Origin: Actinoplanes derwentensis
GTDB taxonomy: Bacteria > Actinomycetota > Actinomycetes > Mycobacteriales > Micromonosporaceae
Length of the DNA stretch: 64,000 nt
Assembly (NCBI RefSeq): GCF_900104725.1
Contig: NZ_LT629758.1
Coordinates: forward strand, 5,222,501 to 5,286,500
Reading direction: 5' to 3'
The notes under the pieces are model-generated. The model was not told the DNA's origin and ran no database searches. It was given only the letters and a program-made list of their open reading frames with translations. The translations under genes were made by a program, and so were the position numbers. Shown in pieces: positions 18,183 to 26,881 of this stretch; positions within the stretch are counted from its first letter, which is position 1, and the number at the start of each line of letters is the position of its first letter.

Positions 18183-18347
18183 TCAGCGCTTGCCGTAAAC
18201 CGCTTCGCCCACCTGCGGATCGTTGTTGCTGACGCTGGCGATGTGGTCAGCGGACGGGTTCACGGCGCCAGCGGCCGCGAACACACCGACGACGCCGAGG
18301 ATGCCTCCGGCGAACGTCGCAATGATGAACGTGGCCAGTTTGGCCAT
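18183..18347 (-). CDS. DUF2613-type small membrane/secreted peptide (Rv0236A-like)
   Basis: The peptide has 54 residues. The ATG at 18347 is preceded by TGGAGGGAAGATC, a strong ribosome site. The N-terminal half is one hydrophobic helix (FIIATFAGGILGVVGVFAAA). The polar tail is HIASVSNNDPQVGEAVYGKR. Size and layout fit DUF2613. In mycobacteria such a peptide (Rv0236A, from memory) lies beside aftD, and here it is the last gene of the membrane-protein operon in the AftD locus. Its function is unknown; a role as small subunit or stabiliser of a glycosyltransferase is a guess. Confidence 0.75.
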   Translation of the reverse strand: MAKLATFIIATFAGGILGVVGVFAAAGAVNPSADHIASVSNNDPQVGEAVYGKR

Positions 18348-18365
18348 GATCTTCCCTCCACGAAA

Positions 18366-20057
18366 TCAATGGGTGCGCGGACGGTACCACGATCTACTAC
18401 CCAGTAGCAGTAGGGCGACAACCGCACCGAACACAATGAGAGCGGCCGATATGTGGGCGCCGAGCGCCAGAGCCCGGCGGTTGTCGCCCGCCGCCGGAGA
18501 AACGGCCGGAGCAACCGGGTTCTCCCACAGCTGGAGATCCTCGCCGTCGTAGATCAGGCGCAGCCCGGCCAGCACGTTCGCCGCCGGTTCGCCACTGCCC
18601 CGGCGCACCAGCACCCACCGGGAACCGACCTCCGCAGCCGGCCGTCCGGCGGCCAGCAGGGCTCCGGCCGCGGCGGCACGCGGGTTCTCCCCGTCGACCG
18701 TCACGGCACCGACCCGCAGCGCGTCGTTCATGATCACCGGTGCGTCCAGGTACCGGGGCGAGGGATCCCGGATCACCACGTTGTTCGCCCACGCGTACCG
18801 CTGATAGCCCTCGAACGGCAGCGACAGCACCTCGCCGGGCGTCTCGGCGACCCGCGCGGCCACCACGTCCCAGTCCGCCGGATAACGCACCGGCCGCAAC
18901 TGCCCCATCGCCCCGAACGCCAGATCCGGCAGCAGTATCACCGGCAGCAGGGCGGCCCCGGCCAGCAGCACCCGGCCGGCGGACCGATCGAGACGGCGAG
19001 CGGTCCAGCCGGCCGCGCGCTCCGCGCCGAGGGCGAAACCCAGAGCCAGGACCAGCGCGTACGGGATCAGGAACTTCTGTCCGTCGCGCAGCAACCCGGC
19101 ACCCGGCACGTGCACGACCATCCACTCCAGCAGCACAGCGCCCGGCCCGGTGCCAGCCGCCGCCAGCAGGAACCCGCCGACGGCCAGCACGAACAGCCGC
19201 CCGGCCGACTCCGGAATCCGCCGCCGCAGCACCGGCAGCCCGGCTACGGCCACGGCCAGCACCAGCAGAGTCACCAGTGGAGCCAGCACCGACTCCCGGC
19301 TGGCCGGCACGGTCTGGGCGTTCCAGATGCCACCGGTTCCGGCCAGCGCCACCCACGCTCCGGCCCAGTTCTCCGCGCGCGCCGCGAACTGCGCCACGCC
19401 CTCCGGATCGGAGGTTCCCCCGGCGGCGCTGCCCAGCGCCGCTACCAGCCACGGCGCGTTGAGCACGGTCACGGCGGCGAGGGTGAGCGCGGTGACCCGG
19501 CGGCTGAAGTTCCGCGCCGGCAACAGGACTGCGACGGTGACCAGGGCGAGCAGGCCGCCGGTCGGCGTCAGGGCGGCCGGGGCCGCCGCCAGGAGCAGCC
19601 GGGGCAGGGCACCCGGCCGGGATTCCCGCAGGTCACCGACGGCGATCACCAGCCAGGGCAGACAGGCGTATGCCAGCAGCAGCGCCCACTGGCCGATCAG
19701 CAGCCGCTCGGCCAACAAGGGTGTCCACGCGTAGGCCAGCGCGGCCACCACCCGGGGCGACAACCGGTCGGTGGGCAGCAGCCGGGCGGCACCGAGCGCG
19801 GCCAGGTAGACGATCGCCACCAGCGCGATCCGCTGGAGCAGCCAGCCCGGCACCGCCAGGTTCGCCACCGACACCACGGCGTCCATCGGCACCGCCCGGG
19901 GCAGCGCGCCGGCCGGTGCGATCATCTCCCAGTTCAGCGGCTGCCGCGGCACGAACGTCATGTCGTACCGCAGCACGTATCCGGGCAGGGCGAGCGGTGC
20001 CAGCACCACGGCTGTCACCGCCCCCGCCACGCCGTGCAGGACGATCCCGCCGCGCAT
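18366..20057 (-). CDS. Large polytopic membrane protein of the arabinan locus (Rv0226c-like)
   Basis: The protein has 563 residues with about twelve hydrophobic segments and one larger soluble loop near residues 350-500. The first helix is followed by a periplasmic loop with acidic and aromatic residues (YDMTFVPRQPLNWEM), as in GT-C-like proteins. It starts 3 bp after the stop of the upstream membrane-protein gene, so it is translationally coupled. Position and length fit M. tuberculosis Rv0226c, an uncharacterised membrane protein. A polyprenyl-phosphosugar glycosyltransferase or a flippase-like role is possible; no catalytic motif is certain. Confidence 0.7.
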   Translation of the reverse strand: MRGGIVLHGVAGAVTAVVLAPLALPGYVLRYDMTFVPRQPLNWEMIAPAGALPRAVPMDAVVSVANLAVPGWLLQRIALVAIVYLAALGAARLLPTDRLSPRVVAALAYAWTPLLAERLLIGQWALLLAYACLPWLVIAVGDLRESRPGALPRLLLAAAPAALTPTGGLLALVTVAVLLPARNFSRRVTALTLAAVTVLNAPWLVAALGSAAGGTSDPEGVAQFAARAENWAGAWVALAGTGGIWNAQTVPASRESVLAPLVTLLVLAVAVAGLPVLRRRIPESAGRLFVLAVGGFLLAAAGTGPGAVLLEWMVVHVPGAGLLRDGQKFLIPYALVLALGFALGAERAAGWTARRLDRSAGRVLLAGAALLPVILLPDLAFGAMGQLRPVRYPADWDVVAARVAETPGEVLSLPFEGYQRYAWANNVVIRDPSPRYLDAPVIMNDALRVGAVTVDGENPRAAAAGALLAAGRPAAEVGSRWVLVRRGSGEPAANVLAGLRLIYDGEDLQLWENPVAPAVSPAAGDNRRALALGAHISAALIVFGAVVALLLLGSRSWYRPRTH

Positions 20058-20060
20058 CGG

Positions 20061-21974
20061 TCAGCCCACCGGCTGGGGCACCAGCTCGCCGATCTCGATC
20101 TCGTCGGTGCAGAAGCTGGCCTCGGGGTCGGCGACACTCAGCTCGACTTCGTCGCCGTCGACCATCCGGAGCAGGAACATCGCGTTCAGGCCGCGGTGGA
20201 CGTCGAAGGAGATCGCCGGACGGTGGCCGATCTTGATGAACGCCTCGGTGTCCCGGTCGCTGAGGTAGCCGATCCGTACCGTGTGCCAGTAGTCGACCAG
20301 TTCACCGTTCAACGGTACGGTCACCGTCCGGCCGCCCTTGACCTGGTAGCCGCAGCCCGACAGCGGGCCGGGCTGGGATCTGATGCCCTTCACCCAGGCC
20401 GGCCGGATGTGGCCGGAGTCGTCGATGACCGACAGCTTCTCGGCCTCGGTCACGAACACCGGCCCGTGGTCCAGAGGCTTGAAGAAGTTCGACTGCATGT
20501 TCCACGGGTAGATGACCGCGGACATCACCAGGTCCGGCACCGGCTGGTCCATGAACACCGTGCCCGGCTCGGCGGCGGACAGCTCGGCCTGCGTGGTCCG
20601 GATGTAGTCACGAGCCGCCTTGGACGACCAGTCGGCGGCCCAGTCGCGGCTGCTCCAGACACTGTTGGCGACCAGCAGCACCAGGCACACCCCGAGGGCG
20701 ACGACGAACTGCTGGGGGAACCGGCGCACCGGCGCGGGAAGAGGATCGGCGACCGGCTCGGCACCGACAGCCGAGGCTGCGGGACGGCGCAACCCGGACA
20801 CCGCGACGCCGACACACAGCGCCGCGACCAGCAGGACGTCACCGAGGTAGCGCGGCACCAGGCCAGCCACCCCACTCATCTCCGAACCGAGACGGGTGGC
20901 GGCGATCAGCCCGGCGGCCAGCCCGGCGAACACCACCATCAGGGACCATGCGCGAACCGCCGTCGACCGGCGCAACGCCACCGTGACCGTGATGACCAGG
21001 GCGATCACCGCCCAGGAGATCCACTGCGCGAGGTCCGACGGCGCGGCGACCGCCGGGCCGTCCTTCGCGTCCAGCCAGCTCCACGGGCCACCCACCAGTC
21101 CGGACGCGAGCGACGATCCGTAGAACTGGGTCAAGAAGTCACCGACCTCGGCCGCGGACCGGGGCACCCGCGCCGACGTTCCGGTGGCGGTGGCCAGGTA
21201 GGCGCCGAGGAACAGCAGCGAGATCGCGGTCAGCAGCGCCCAGGACTGCCACCAGCGCCGGATCGTGGTGACCAGCGCGTGGACCGGGCCGCCCGGCGCG
21301 TACAGGAAGAGCGTAGCCAGGAAGACCATCGGCACGATGAGCAGTGCCTTCTCAAAGAAGAGCAGGCCGACCAGCACCGCCGCGGCGAGTGTCACCAGGT
21401 TCCGGCGGTCGCCGGAGAACACGTACTTCACCTGGGCGCCGAGCGCGACGATCATCGCGAGCTGCATCGGCAGCATGTTGACGCCGACCGCCCACCACGC
21501 GCTGATCTCCAGGGTCATCGGGTTGAAGAGGAACAGGCACAGCGGCACCAACAGCGCCCACCCGGCCGGCAACATCAGCCGCAGCAGCCGGTAGAAGGCG
21601 ATACTGACGGCGAGTTGCCCGAGCACCATCAACGCCGCGTACGGCCAGTACTCGTAGTCGGTGAACTGGTTGACGACATGGGTGACCAGCCGTCCAGCGG
21701 GCATGAAGTGGTTGTTGTACAGAGTGAACAGGCCGCCCAGCCCGTGTTCCTCGGCCTGGGCGATGATCGCGAAGTCGTCGGCGGTGAGGTAACCACGGCC
21801 GGTGACCGAGGCCCGCCAGAGGACACTCGCGACGATCAGCACGGCCGCGACCGCCCCCACCGGATCGAGCCGTGGAACCGTCGCGGCCGGGGTCTCCGGC
21901 GGGGCCGTACTGGTGCTCATGGAATTCGTCGCAGCCTCTCGCGGGCGCCCGGTGATGGGCGGCTCACCTGCCAT
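20061..21974 (-). CDS. GT-C-like polytopic membrane protein
   Basis: The protein has about 637 residues from the ATG at 21974. A TATGGT -10-like hexamer lies 8 nt upstream, suggesting a leaderless mRNA; the ATG at 21920 (MSTSTAPPE) is the alternative start. The first helix is followed by the loop GRGYLTADDFAIIAQAEEHG. Its acidic residues after the first membrane segment are typical of the metal/phosphosugar site of GT-C glycosyltransferases. About eleven helices occupy residues 35-420. The C-terminal 200 residues form an extracytoplasmic domain. It heads a coupled pair with the next membrane protein. Transfer of a sugar from a polyprenyl carrier is the best guess. Confidence 0.65.
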   Translation of the reverse strand: MAGEPPITGRPREAATNSMSTSTAPPETPAATVPRLDPVGAVAAVLIVASVLWRASVTGRGYLTADDFAIIAQAEEHGLGGLFTLYNNHFMPAGRLVTHVVNQFTDYEYWPYAALMVLGQLAVSIAFYRLLRLMLPAGWALLVPLCLFLFNPMTLEISAWWAVGVNMLPMQLAMIVALGAQVKYVFSGDRRNLVTLAAAVLVGLLFFEKALLIVPMVFLATLFLYAPGGPVHALVTTIRRWWQSWALLTAISLLFLGAYLATATGTSARVPRSAAEVGDFLTQFYGSSLASGLVGGPWSWLDAKDGPAVAAPSDLAQWISWAVIALVITVTVALRRSTAVRAWSLMVVFAGLAAGLIAATRLGSEMSGVAGLVPRYLGDVLLVAALCVGVAVSGLRRPAASAVGAEPVADPLPAPVRRFPQQFVVALGVCLVLLVANSVWSSRDWAADWSSKAARDYIRTTQAELSAAEPGTVFMDQPVPDLVMSAVIYPWNMQSNFFKPLDHGPVFVTEAEKLSVIDDSGHIRPAWVKGIRSQPGPLSGCGYQVKGGRTVTVPLNGELVDYWHTVRIGYLSDRDTEAFIKIGHRPAISFDVHRGLNAMFLLRMVDGDEVELSVADPEASFCTDEIEIGELVPQPVG

Positions 21975-22046
21975 GGTGACGAACCATAGCGTCTGGGCTA
22001 CGCGCCGGTAGCCCCGAGCCGTTCGCACGGATGAGCCGGGCGGGCA

Positions 22047-22319
22047 TCAGGGAAGCTGCCGGTGGAAACCCGCATCCTGCGCCTCCGCCTCGGTGCAGAA
22101 GAACTCGGTATCGAAGGGATTCACCGGCAGACCCTGCCCGGGGAGCCGGTAACTACGGGCGGCCGCGAAGTCCGTGGCGATGACCGGCTCGCCGCCGCAC
22201 TTCAGCCGATAGAAGTGATACCGCGAGTACGGCGCCAGCCCTGGCACGAAGAACGAGGCGGCACAGCCCACCAGCAGGCCGGCCGGGATCAGCCACAGCG
22301 TGGATCGCCGCACACCCAT
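22047..22319 (-). CDS. Small membrane-anchored protein of unknown function
   Basis: The protein has 90 residues. The ATG at 22319 follows GGAGGTAGATC, an excellent ribosome site. One N-terminal helix (STLWLIPAGLLVGCAASFFV) is followed by about 65 extracytoplasmic residues with two cysteines (KCGGE and FFCTEAEA) that could form a disulfide. No family was recognised. It leads the minus-strand membrane-protein group, 72 bp ahead of the next start, so it is probably part of the envelope locus. Confidence 0.6.
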   Translation of the reverse strand: MGVRRSTLWLIPAGLLVGCAASFFVPGLAPYSRYHFYRLKCGGEPVIATDFAAARSYRLPGQGLPVNPFDTEFFCTEAEAQDAGFHRQLP

Positions 22320-22521
22320 GATCTACCTCCGTGATCGACCAGTGACGATGTGTGCCGCACGGTATCCGGTGGCGTCAATACCCGCAGTCCACCAGGCCCT
22401 TCGACTCGATCAAGACCACCACTAGACCCGAAGTTTCCTCACCAGTAACCTGCACGAGCCGATACCGAGCCGTCACCGGGCCGACACACAGAGACGGCAC
22501 CCCAGGCGAATGCGAGGCGAG

Positions 22522-23727
22522 ATGACCGAGTCCCTGGACGCCACCGGCGTGGATGTGTGCGTGGTCGGCGGATGTGGCCGGGTGGGCCTGCCGCTGGGCA
22601 TCGCGCTCGCGTCGCGTGGCCTGTCCGTCCTGCTCTACGACATCGACCAGATCGCGGTGGACCGGGTCAACTCGGGCGAGCTGCCGTTCACCGAGGAGGG
22701 TGCGGGAGCGCTGCTGACCGAGGCCCTGACCGCCGGGCGGCTGCGGGCCAGCACCGCCCCGGAGAGCGTGGGGTACGCCGAAGCGCTGGTCGTGGTGGTC
22801 GGCACGCCGGTCGACGAGCACCTCAACCCGGACCTGGGCGCGGTGCCGCGAGCGATCGAGCGCTGTGTCGAGTTCCTGCACGACGGGCAGCTGATCGTGT
22901 TGCGCAGCACCGTCTACCCGGGTGTCACGGCGCTGACCGAGAAGCTGTTGAAGAGCCACGGCCTCGATGTCGACGTGGCGTTCTGCCCGGAACGGATCGC
23001 CGAGGGCAAGGCGATGACCGAGTTGTTCACGCTGCCGCAGATCGTCTCCGGGCGTACGCCACAAGCTCTTGATCGGGCCGAGAAGCTCTTCCGGCATCTC
23101 ACCGACTCGATCGTCCTGTTGGAACCGGAGGAGGCCGAGCTGGCCAAGCTGTACACCAACACGTGGCGCTATCTGAAGTTCGCGGCGGCCAACCAGTTCT
23201 GGATGATGGCCAACGACTTCGGGCTGGACTTCGCCCGGATCCGGCACGCGGTGTCCTTTGACTATCCGCGCGCGGCGGACCTGCCGATGCCCGGTTTCGC
23301 GGCCGGGCCGTGCCTGCTCAAGGACACCATGCAGCTGGCCGCGTTCAACCGGAACAACTTCGTGCTCGGCCACTCGGCGATGCTGATCAACGAAGGGCTG
23401 CCGCTCTACCTGGTGTCGCGGCTGGAGGACCGGTTCGACCTGAGTGAAATGACGGTCGGCATCCTCGGCATGGCGTTCAAGGGTGGCAGTGACGACTCCC
23501 GGGACAGTCTCGCGTACAAGCTGCGCAAGATTTTGACCTTGAAGGCGAAAGAGACGCTCTGCACCGATCCCTATGTGCGTGACGATCGGTTCCTCCCCCT
23601 CGACGATGTGCTCGAACGCGCCGATCTGCTGGTGATCGCGGCGCCGCATCCGGACTACGCCGCGCTCGTCACCGACAAACCGCTGATCGACATGTGGGGC
23701 CTCACCGGGCAGGGGGTGCGGGTGTGA
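22522..23727 (+). CDS. Nucleotide-sugar dehydrogenase (UDP-ManNAc/UDP-Glc dehydrogenase family)
   Basis: The protein has 401 residues. The ATG at 22522 is preferred over the one at 22510 because GCGAGGCGAG precedes it. An N-terminal Rossmann motif (VCVVGGCGRVGLPLGIALA) binds NAD. The middle contains STVYPGVT and AFCPERIAEG. The C-terminal domain has GMAFKGGSDDSRDS and YKLRKIL. The usual catalytic-Cys segment reads GFAAGPCLLKD, so the cysteine is kept. It oxidises the C6 hydroxyl of a nucleotide sugar to a uronate. It is the first gene of a four-gene glycan operon with 4-bp overlaps. Confidence 0.9.
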   Translation: MTESLDATGVDVCVVGGCGRVGLPLGIALASRGLSVLLYDIDQIAVDRVNSGELPFTEEGAGALLTEALTAGRLRASTAPESVGYAEALVVVVGTPVDEHLNPDLGAVPRAIERCVEFLHDGQLIVLRSTVYPGVTALTEKLLKSHGLDVDVAFCPERIAEGKAMTELFTLPQIVSGRTPQALDRAEKLFRHLTDSIVLLEPEEAELAKLYTNTWRYLKFAAANQFWMMANDFGLDFARIRHAVSFDYPRAADLPMPGFAAGPCLLKDTMQLAAFNRNNFVLGHSAMLINEGLPLYLVSRLEDRFDLSEMTVGILGMAFKGGSDDSRDSLAYKLRKILTLKAKETLCTDPYVRDDRFLPLDDVLERADLLVIAAPHPDYAALVTDKPLIDMWGLTGQGVRV

Positions 23728-24500
23728 CACCGCGCGTCTCCGTGGTCATCCCGGTCTACAACGAGGGGCCGGAGGTGGTGCGGCACCTGGAACGCGTGCT
23801 GCGTGAGGTGCTGCTGCCGGCCGAGATCCTGGTCGTGCACGACATGCCCGAGGACACCACGGTGCCCTATGTGGAGGAGTTGTCGCGCACCGATCCGCGG
23901 GTGCGGGCGGTGCTCAACACGTACGGCCGCGGCCCGGCGAACGCCATCCGGTTCGGGATCGAGGCGGCCCGCGCGCCGGTCGCGGTGGTGACGATGGCCG
24001 ACGGCTGCGACGATCCGCGGCAGATCGACGACCTTGCCCGGCTCGTGGATCGTGGAGTGGTGGTCGCGGCGGCGTCCCGCTACATGCCCGGTGGGCAGCA
24101 GGTCGGCGGCCCCCGGTTCAAACGGATCGCGTCCCGGTGGGCCGGTAAGACGCTGAAACTGTTCGCCCGGGTCGGTACCCGGGACGCGACGAACAGTTTC
24201 AAGGCGTACGACACCGATTTCGTCCGGGAGGTCGGCATCGAGTCGAACACCGGTTTCGAGATCGGCATCGAACTGACCGCGAAGGCGACCCGGATGCGCC
24301 GCCCGGTGGCGGAGATCCCGACGATCTGGCTCGACCGCCAGCTCGGGGAGTCACACTTCGATGTGGGCCGCTTCATGCCGAGCTACCTGCGCTGGTACTT
24401 TTTCGCGTTCGGCCGGCGCATGTCGGACGAGCAGATGGCCGCCCGCTGGGCGCAGAAGAGGCCGGTTCCGGCCCGTCTCAAGGAGGACACCCCCGCATGA
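23724..24500 (+). CDS. GT2-family glycosyltransferase
   Basis: The protein has 258 residues. The GTG at 23724 overlaps the dehydrogenase stop as GTGA. It is a GT-A fold with the N-terminal strand RVSVVIPVYNEG and the nucleotide-binding acidic region TMADGCDDPRQIDDL in place of a classic DxD. The C-terminus has a helix-rich FMPSYLRWYFFAFG stretch typical of dolichol-phosphate-mannose-synthase-like enzymes. It probably transfers a sugar from the nucleotide form to a polyprenyl phosphate or glycan. The next gene starts within its stop codon (ATGA). Confidence 0.88.
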   Translation: MTPRVSVVIPVYNEGPEVVRHLERVLREVLLPAEILVVHDMPEDTTVPYVEELSRTDPRVRAVLNTYGRGPANAIRFGIEAARAPVAVVTMADGCDDPRQIDDLARLVDRGVVVAAASRYMPGGQQVGGPRFKRIASRWAGKTLKLFARVGTRDATNSFKAYDTDFVREVGIESNTGFEIGIELTAKATRMRRPVAEIPTIWLDRQLGESHFDVGRFMPSYLRWYFFAFGRRMSDEQMAARWAQKRPVPARLKEDTPA

Positions 24501-25519
24501 AGGTCCTGGTCACCGGCTCGGCCGGCTTCATCGGCGGGTACCTGGTGGAGGAGTTGCTGGGCCGCGGGCACGAGGTCGTGGGGCTCGACAACTTCTCCAA
24601 GTACGGCCCGGTCTCGCACAGCTACGACAGCCACCCGAACTACCGGTTCGTCGAGGGCGACGCCCGCGACGTCGACCTGGTCGCCGATCTGCTGACCGGT
24701 TGCGATCACTTCGTAGCCGGTGCCGCGATGATCGGCGGGATCTCCTACTTCCACGCGTACGCCTACGACCTGCTCGCCACCAACGAGCGGATCATGGCGG
24801 CCTCCTGCGACGCGGCCATCCGCGCGCACCGGGACGGGACGCTGCAGAAGGTCACCTACGTGTCGTCGTCGATGGTCTTCGAGTCGACCGACCGCTGGCC
24901 GAGCAAGGAGGGCGACCAGCACGAGGTGCCGCCGCCCAAGTCGTCGTACGGTTTCCAGAAGCTGGCCGTCGAGTACTACGCGCGTGCCGCTTGGGACCAG
25001 TACAAGCTGCCGTACACGATCGTGCGCCCGTTCAACTGTGTCGGCGTCGGCGAGGGCCGGGCACTTGGTTCGGCCGAGGTGATGTCCGGAAACGTCAAGC
25101 TGGCCATGTCGCACGTCGTCCCCGACCTGGTGCAGAAGGTGCTCAAGGGCCAGGACCCACTGCACGTGCTCGGGGCCGGCGACCAGGTGCGTCACTACAC
25201 CTACGGCGGCGACCTGGCCCGGGGCATCGCCACCGCGATCGAGCACGAGGCGGCACGCAACGACGACTTCAACCTGTCGACCGCCGAGTCCACCACGGTG
25301 CTCCAGCTCGCCGAGGTCATCTGGCGCAAGATCAAAGGCCCGGAGACCCCGTTCCGGTACGTCAGTGACGAGCCGTTCGCCCATGACGTCGCGATGCGCG
25401 TCCCGGATGTCGCCAAGTCCCGTGACGTGCTCGGGTTCACCGCCGAGACCAGCCTCGAGACGATGCTCGACGAGGTGATCCCGTGGATCGAGAAGGCGGT
25501 CGCGGAGGGACGGTTGTAA
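24497..25519 (+). CDS. NAD-dependent epimerase/dehydratase (extended SDR)
   Basis: The protein has 340 residues. It has the N-terminal NAD motif TGSAGFIGGY and catalytic residues in the order Ser (VSSSMVFES) and YxxxK (YGFQKLAVEYY), followed by the substrate-loop RPFNCVGVGE. This is the pattern of UDP-sugar epimerases and dehydratases that supply activated sugars. Its start overlaps the GT2 stop by ATGA. Its 3' end overlaps the flippase gene by 37 bp, so all four genes form one translational unit. The exact sugar cannot be assigned. Confidence 0.9.
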   Translation: MKVLVTGSAGFIGGYLVEELLGRGHEVVGLDNFSKYGPVSHSYDSHPNYRFVEGDARDVDLVADLLTGCDHFVAGAAMIGGISYFHAYAYDLLATNERIMAASCDAAIRAHRDGTLQKVTYVSSSMVFESTDRWPSKEGDQHEVPPPKSSYGFQKLAVEYYARAAWDQYKLPYTIVRPFNCVGVGEGRALGSAEVMSGNVKLAMSHVVPDLVQKVLKGQDPLHVLGAGDQVRHYTYGGDLARGIATAIEHEAARNDDFNLSTAESTTVLQLAEVIWRKIKGPETPFRYVSDEPFAHDVAMRVPDVAKSRDVLGFTAETSLETMLDEVIPWIEKAVAEGRL

Positions 25520-26667
25520 CCTCGGCGAACCTGCGGATCGGGGTCGCGGCGGTCGCGGCGGCCAGTGCGGTCGCGAGCGCGCTCGGTTACCTGGTCCCGG
25601 TGCTCGGGGCCCGCACCCTGCAGGCCGCCGACCTGGGTGCTCTGGCGACGGTGCTGGCGATCGCCGGCATCATCGCGGTGCCCAGTATGGGTCTGCAGAT
25701 CGCCGTGGCGGTGCACCGGGCGAAACAGCCCGGCGCGTCGGCAGCGCGGGCCGGCTGGCTGACCGCCGCCGTCTGCACGGTCGCGGTCGCCGCGACGGCC
25801 CCGCTCGCCGGGCCGGTGTTCGACCTACCGGCTCCGGTGATCCTGCTGCTGGCGGTGTACACCGGCGCGATCGTGCTGGCCGGGCGCTGGCTCGGCGAAC
25901 TTCAGGGCGACGAACGGTTCCTGCCGCTGGCGGCCGGGATGGCGGTGCAGGCGGTCGGCCGGTACGGCGGGCTGAGCGCCGGCCTTCTCCTGAACGCCGG
26001 ACTGATCGGATCGATGCTGATCGGTACCGCCACCGCACTGCTGATCCCACCCGTCCTGGCCCTGCTGGCCCGATCCGGGACCGGGGCCGGCACCGGGCTC
26101 GTCATCACCGCCCGGCAGGTCTTCACCGCCTGCTCGGCGACTCTGGCCATGCTCGTCGTGTCCTACGCCGACCTGCTGCTGGCCCGGGCGCTGCTGCCGG
26201 CCGCCGAGTCCGGGGCGTACGCGGTCGGCACGGTCCTCACCAAGGGTGCGATCTGGGCGCCGCAGGTGGTCACGGTGCTGGCTCTGCCCCGGCTCGCGCA
26301 CGGCAGCCGTCGTGCCCTGCTGATCGCAATCGGTCTGGTCACCGCGTCCGGCACCGTTCTGGTCACCGCGTCCGCAGTGGCCGGCGGTCTGGCGTTCGGG
26401 GCGGCCGGCGGGCCGGACTACGTCCATCTGGGCCGGTACGCGCCGGTCTTCGCCGCCACCGGCGCCCTGTACGCGCTGGTCTATGTGCTGATCAACGCGC
26501 AGGTCGCGGCCGGGGCCAAGTGGCCGTCGGCACCACTGTGGGCAGGCACCGCGGTGCTGGCCCTGATCACCACGGTCGTGCCGCACACCTTCCCGGCGAT
26601 CATGTGGTCGGCGGCAGGCACCGCACTGCTGATCCTGACCACGCTCGCTGTCCGTTTTAAGAACTAA
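25483..26667 (+). CDS. Wzx-like oligosaccharide flippase / MATE-type exporter
   Basis: The protein has 394 residues with about twelve hydrophobic segments and few charged residues, as in polysaccharide-biosynthesis (Wzx) proteins. The GTG at 25483 has GAGG 7 nt upstream and is the only usable start; the frame therefore overlaps the epimerase by 37 bp. It would flip the undecaprenyl-linked oligosaccharide made by the preceding enzymes. No polymerase (Wzy) is seen next to it. An AT-rich stretch begins at its stop codon. Confidence 0.8.
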   Translation: MDREGGRGGTVVTSANLRIGVAAVAAASAVASALGYLVPVLGARTLQAADLGALATVLAIAGIIAVPSMGLQIAVAVHRAKQPGASAARAGWLTAAVCTVAVAATAPLAGPVFDLPAPVILLLAVYTGAIVLAGRWLGELQGDERFLPLAAGMAVQAVGRYGGLSAGLLLNAGLIGSMLIGTATALLIPPVLALLARSGTGAGTGLVITARQVFTACSATLAMLVVSYADLLLARALLPAAESGAYAVGTVLTKGAIWAPQVVTVLALPRLAHGSRRALLIAIGLVTASGTVLVTASAVAGGLAFGAAGGPDYVHLGRYAPVFAATGALYALVYVLINAQVAAGAKWPSAPLWAGTAVLALITTVVPHTFPAIMWSAAGTALLILTTLAVRFKN

Positions 26668-26881
26668 TATGATGATTTAAATTTTTCGCGTCGCGGCTCG
26701 AAGCGGCGCTTTCTAACGCCGTACCGAATGGTCGGTTGCGGTCTTCTCCCCTCTGGGAATCAACACCGCCTTGTCGGATTAACCCATCCAGTCGGCATTG
26801 CTCCGTTCCCGCCATCTTGTATCGCAATAGCGGCCGATGTCTGGCTACCTTCCTGGGCACCCGAGCCATCTAGGAGCCCAC
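26668..26881. other. AT-rich intergenic region before the peroxidase gene
   Basis: The 214-bp gap begins with an AT-rich island at about 26655-26690 (for example TATGATGATTTAAATTTTT), in strong contrast to about 70% GC around it. It could hold the glycan-operon end, an Lsr2-type silencing site or the peroxidase promoter. No gene is convincing on either strand. Confidence 0.5.

Noticed and set aside
18453..21989. An open frame of over 1100 codons on the plus strand
   Set aside because: It runs antisense to two membrane-protein genes, is extremely Gln/Arg/His/Gly-rich and has no recognisable domain. It is a high-GC shadow frame.
26657..26869. A 70-codon minus-strand frame in the AT-rich gap
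   Set aside because: It has no ribosome site, a non-protein-like composition, and overlaps the end of the flippase gene.
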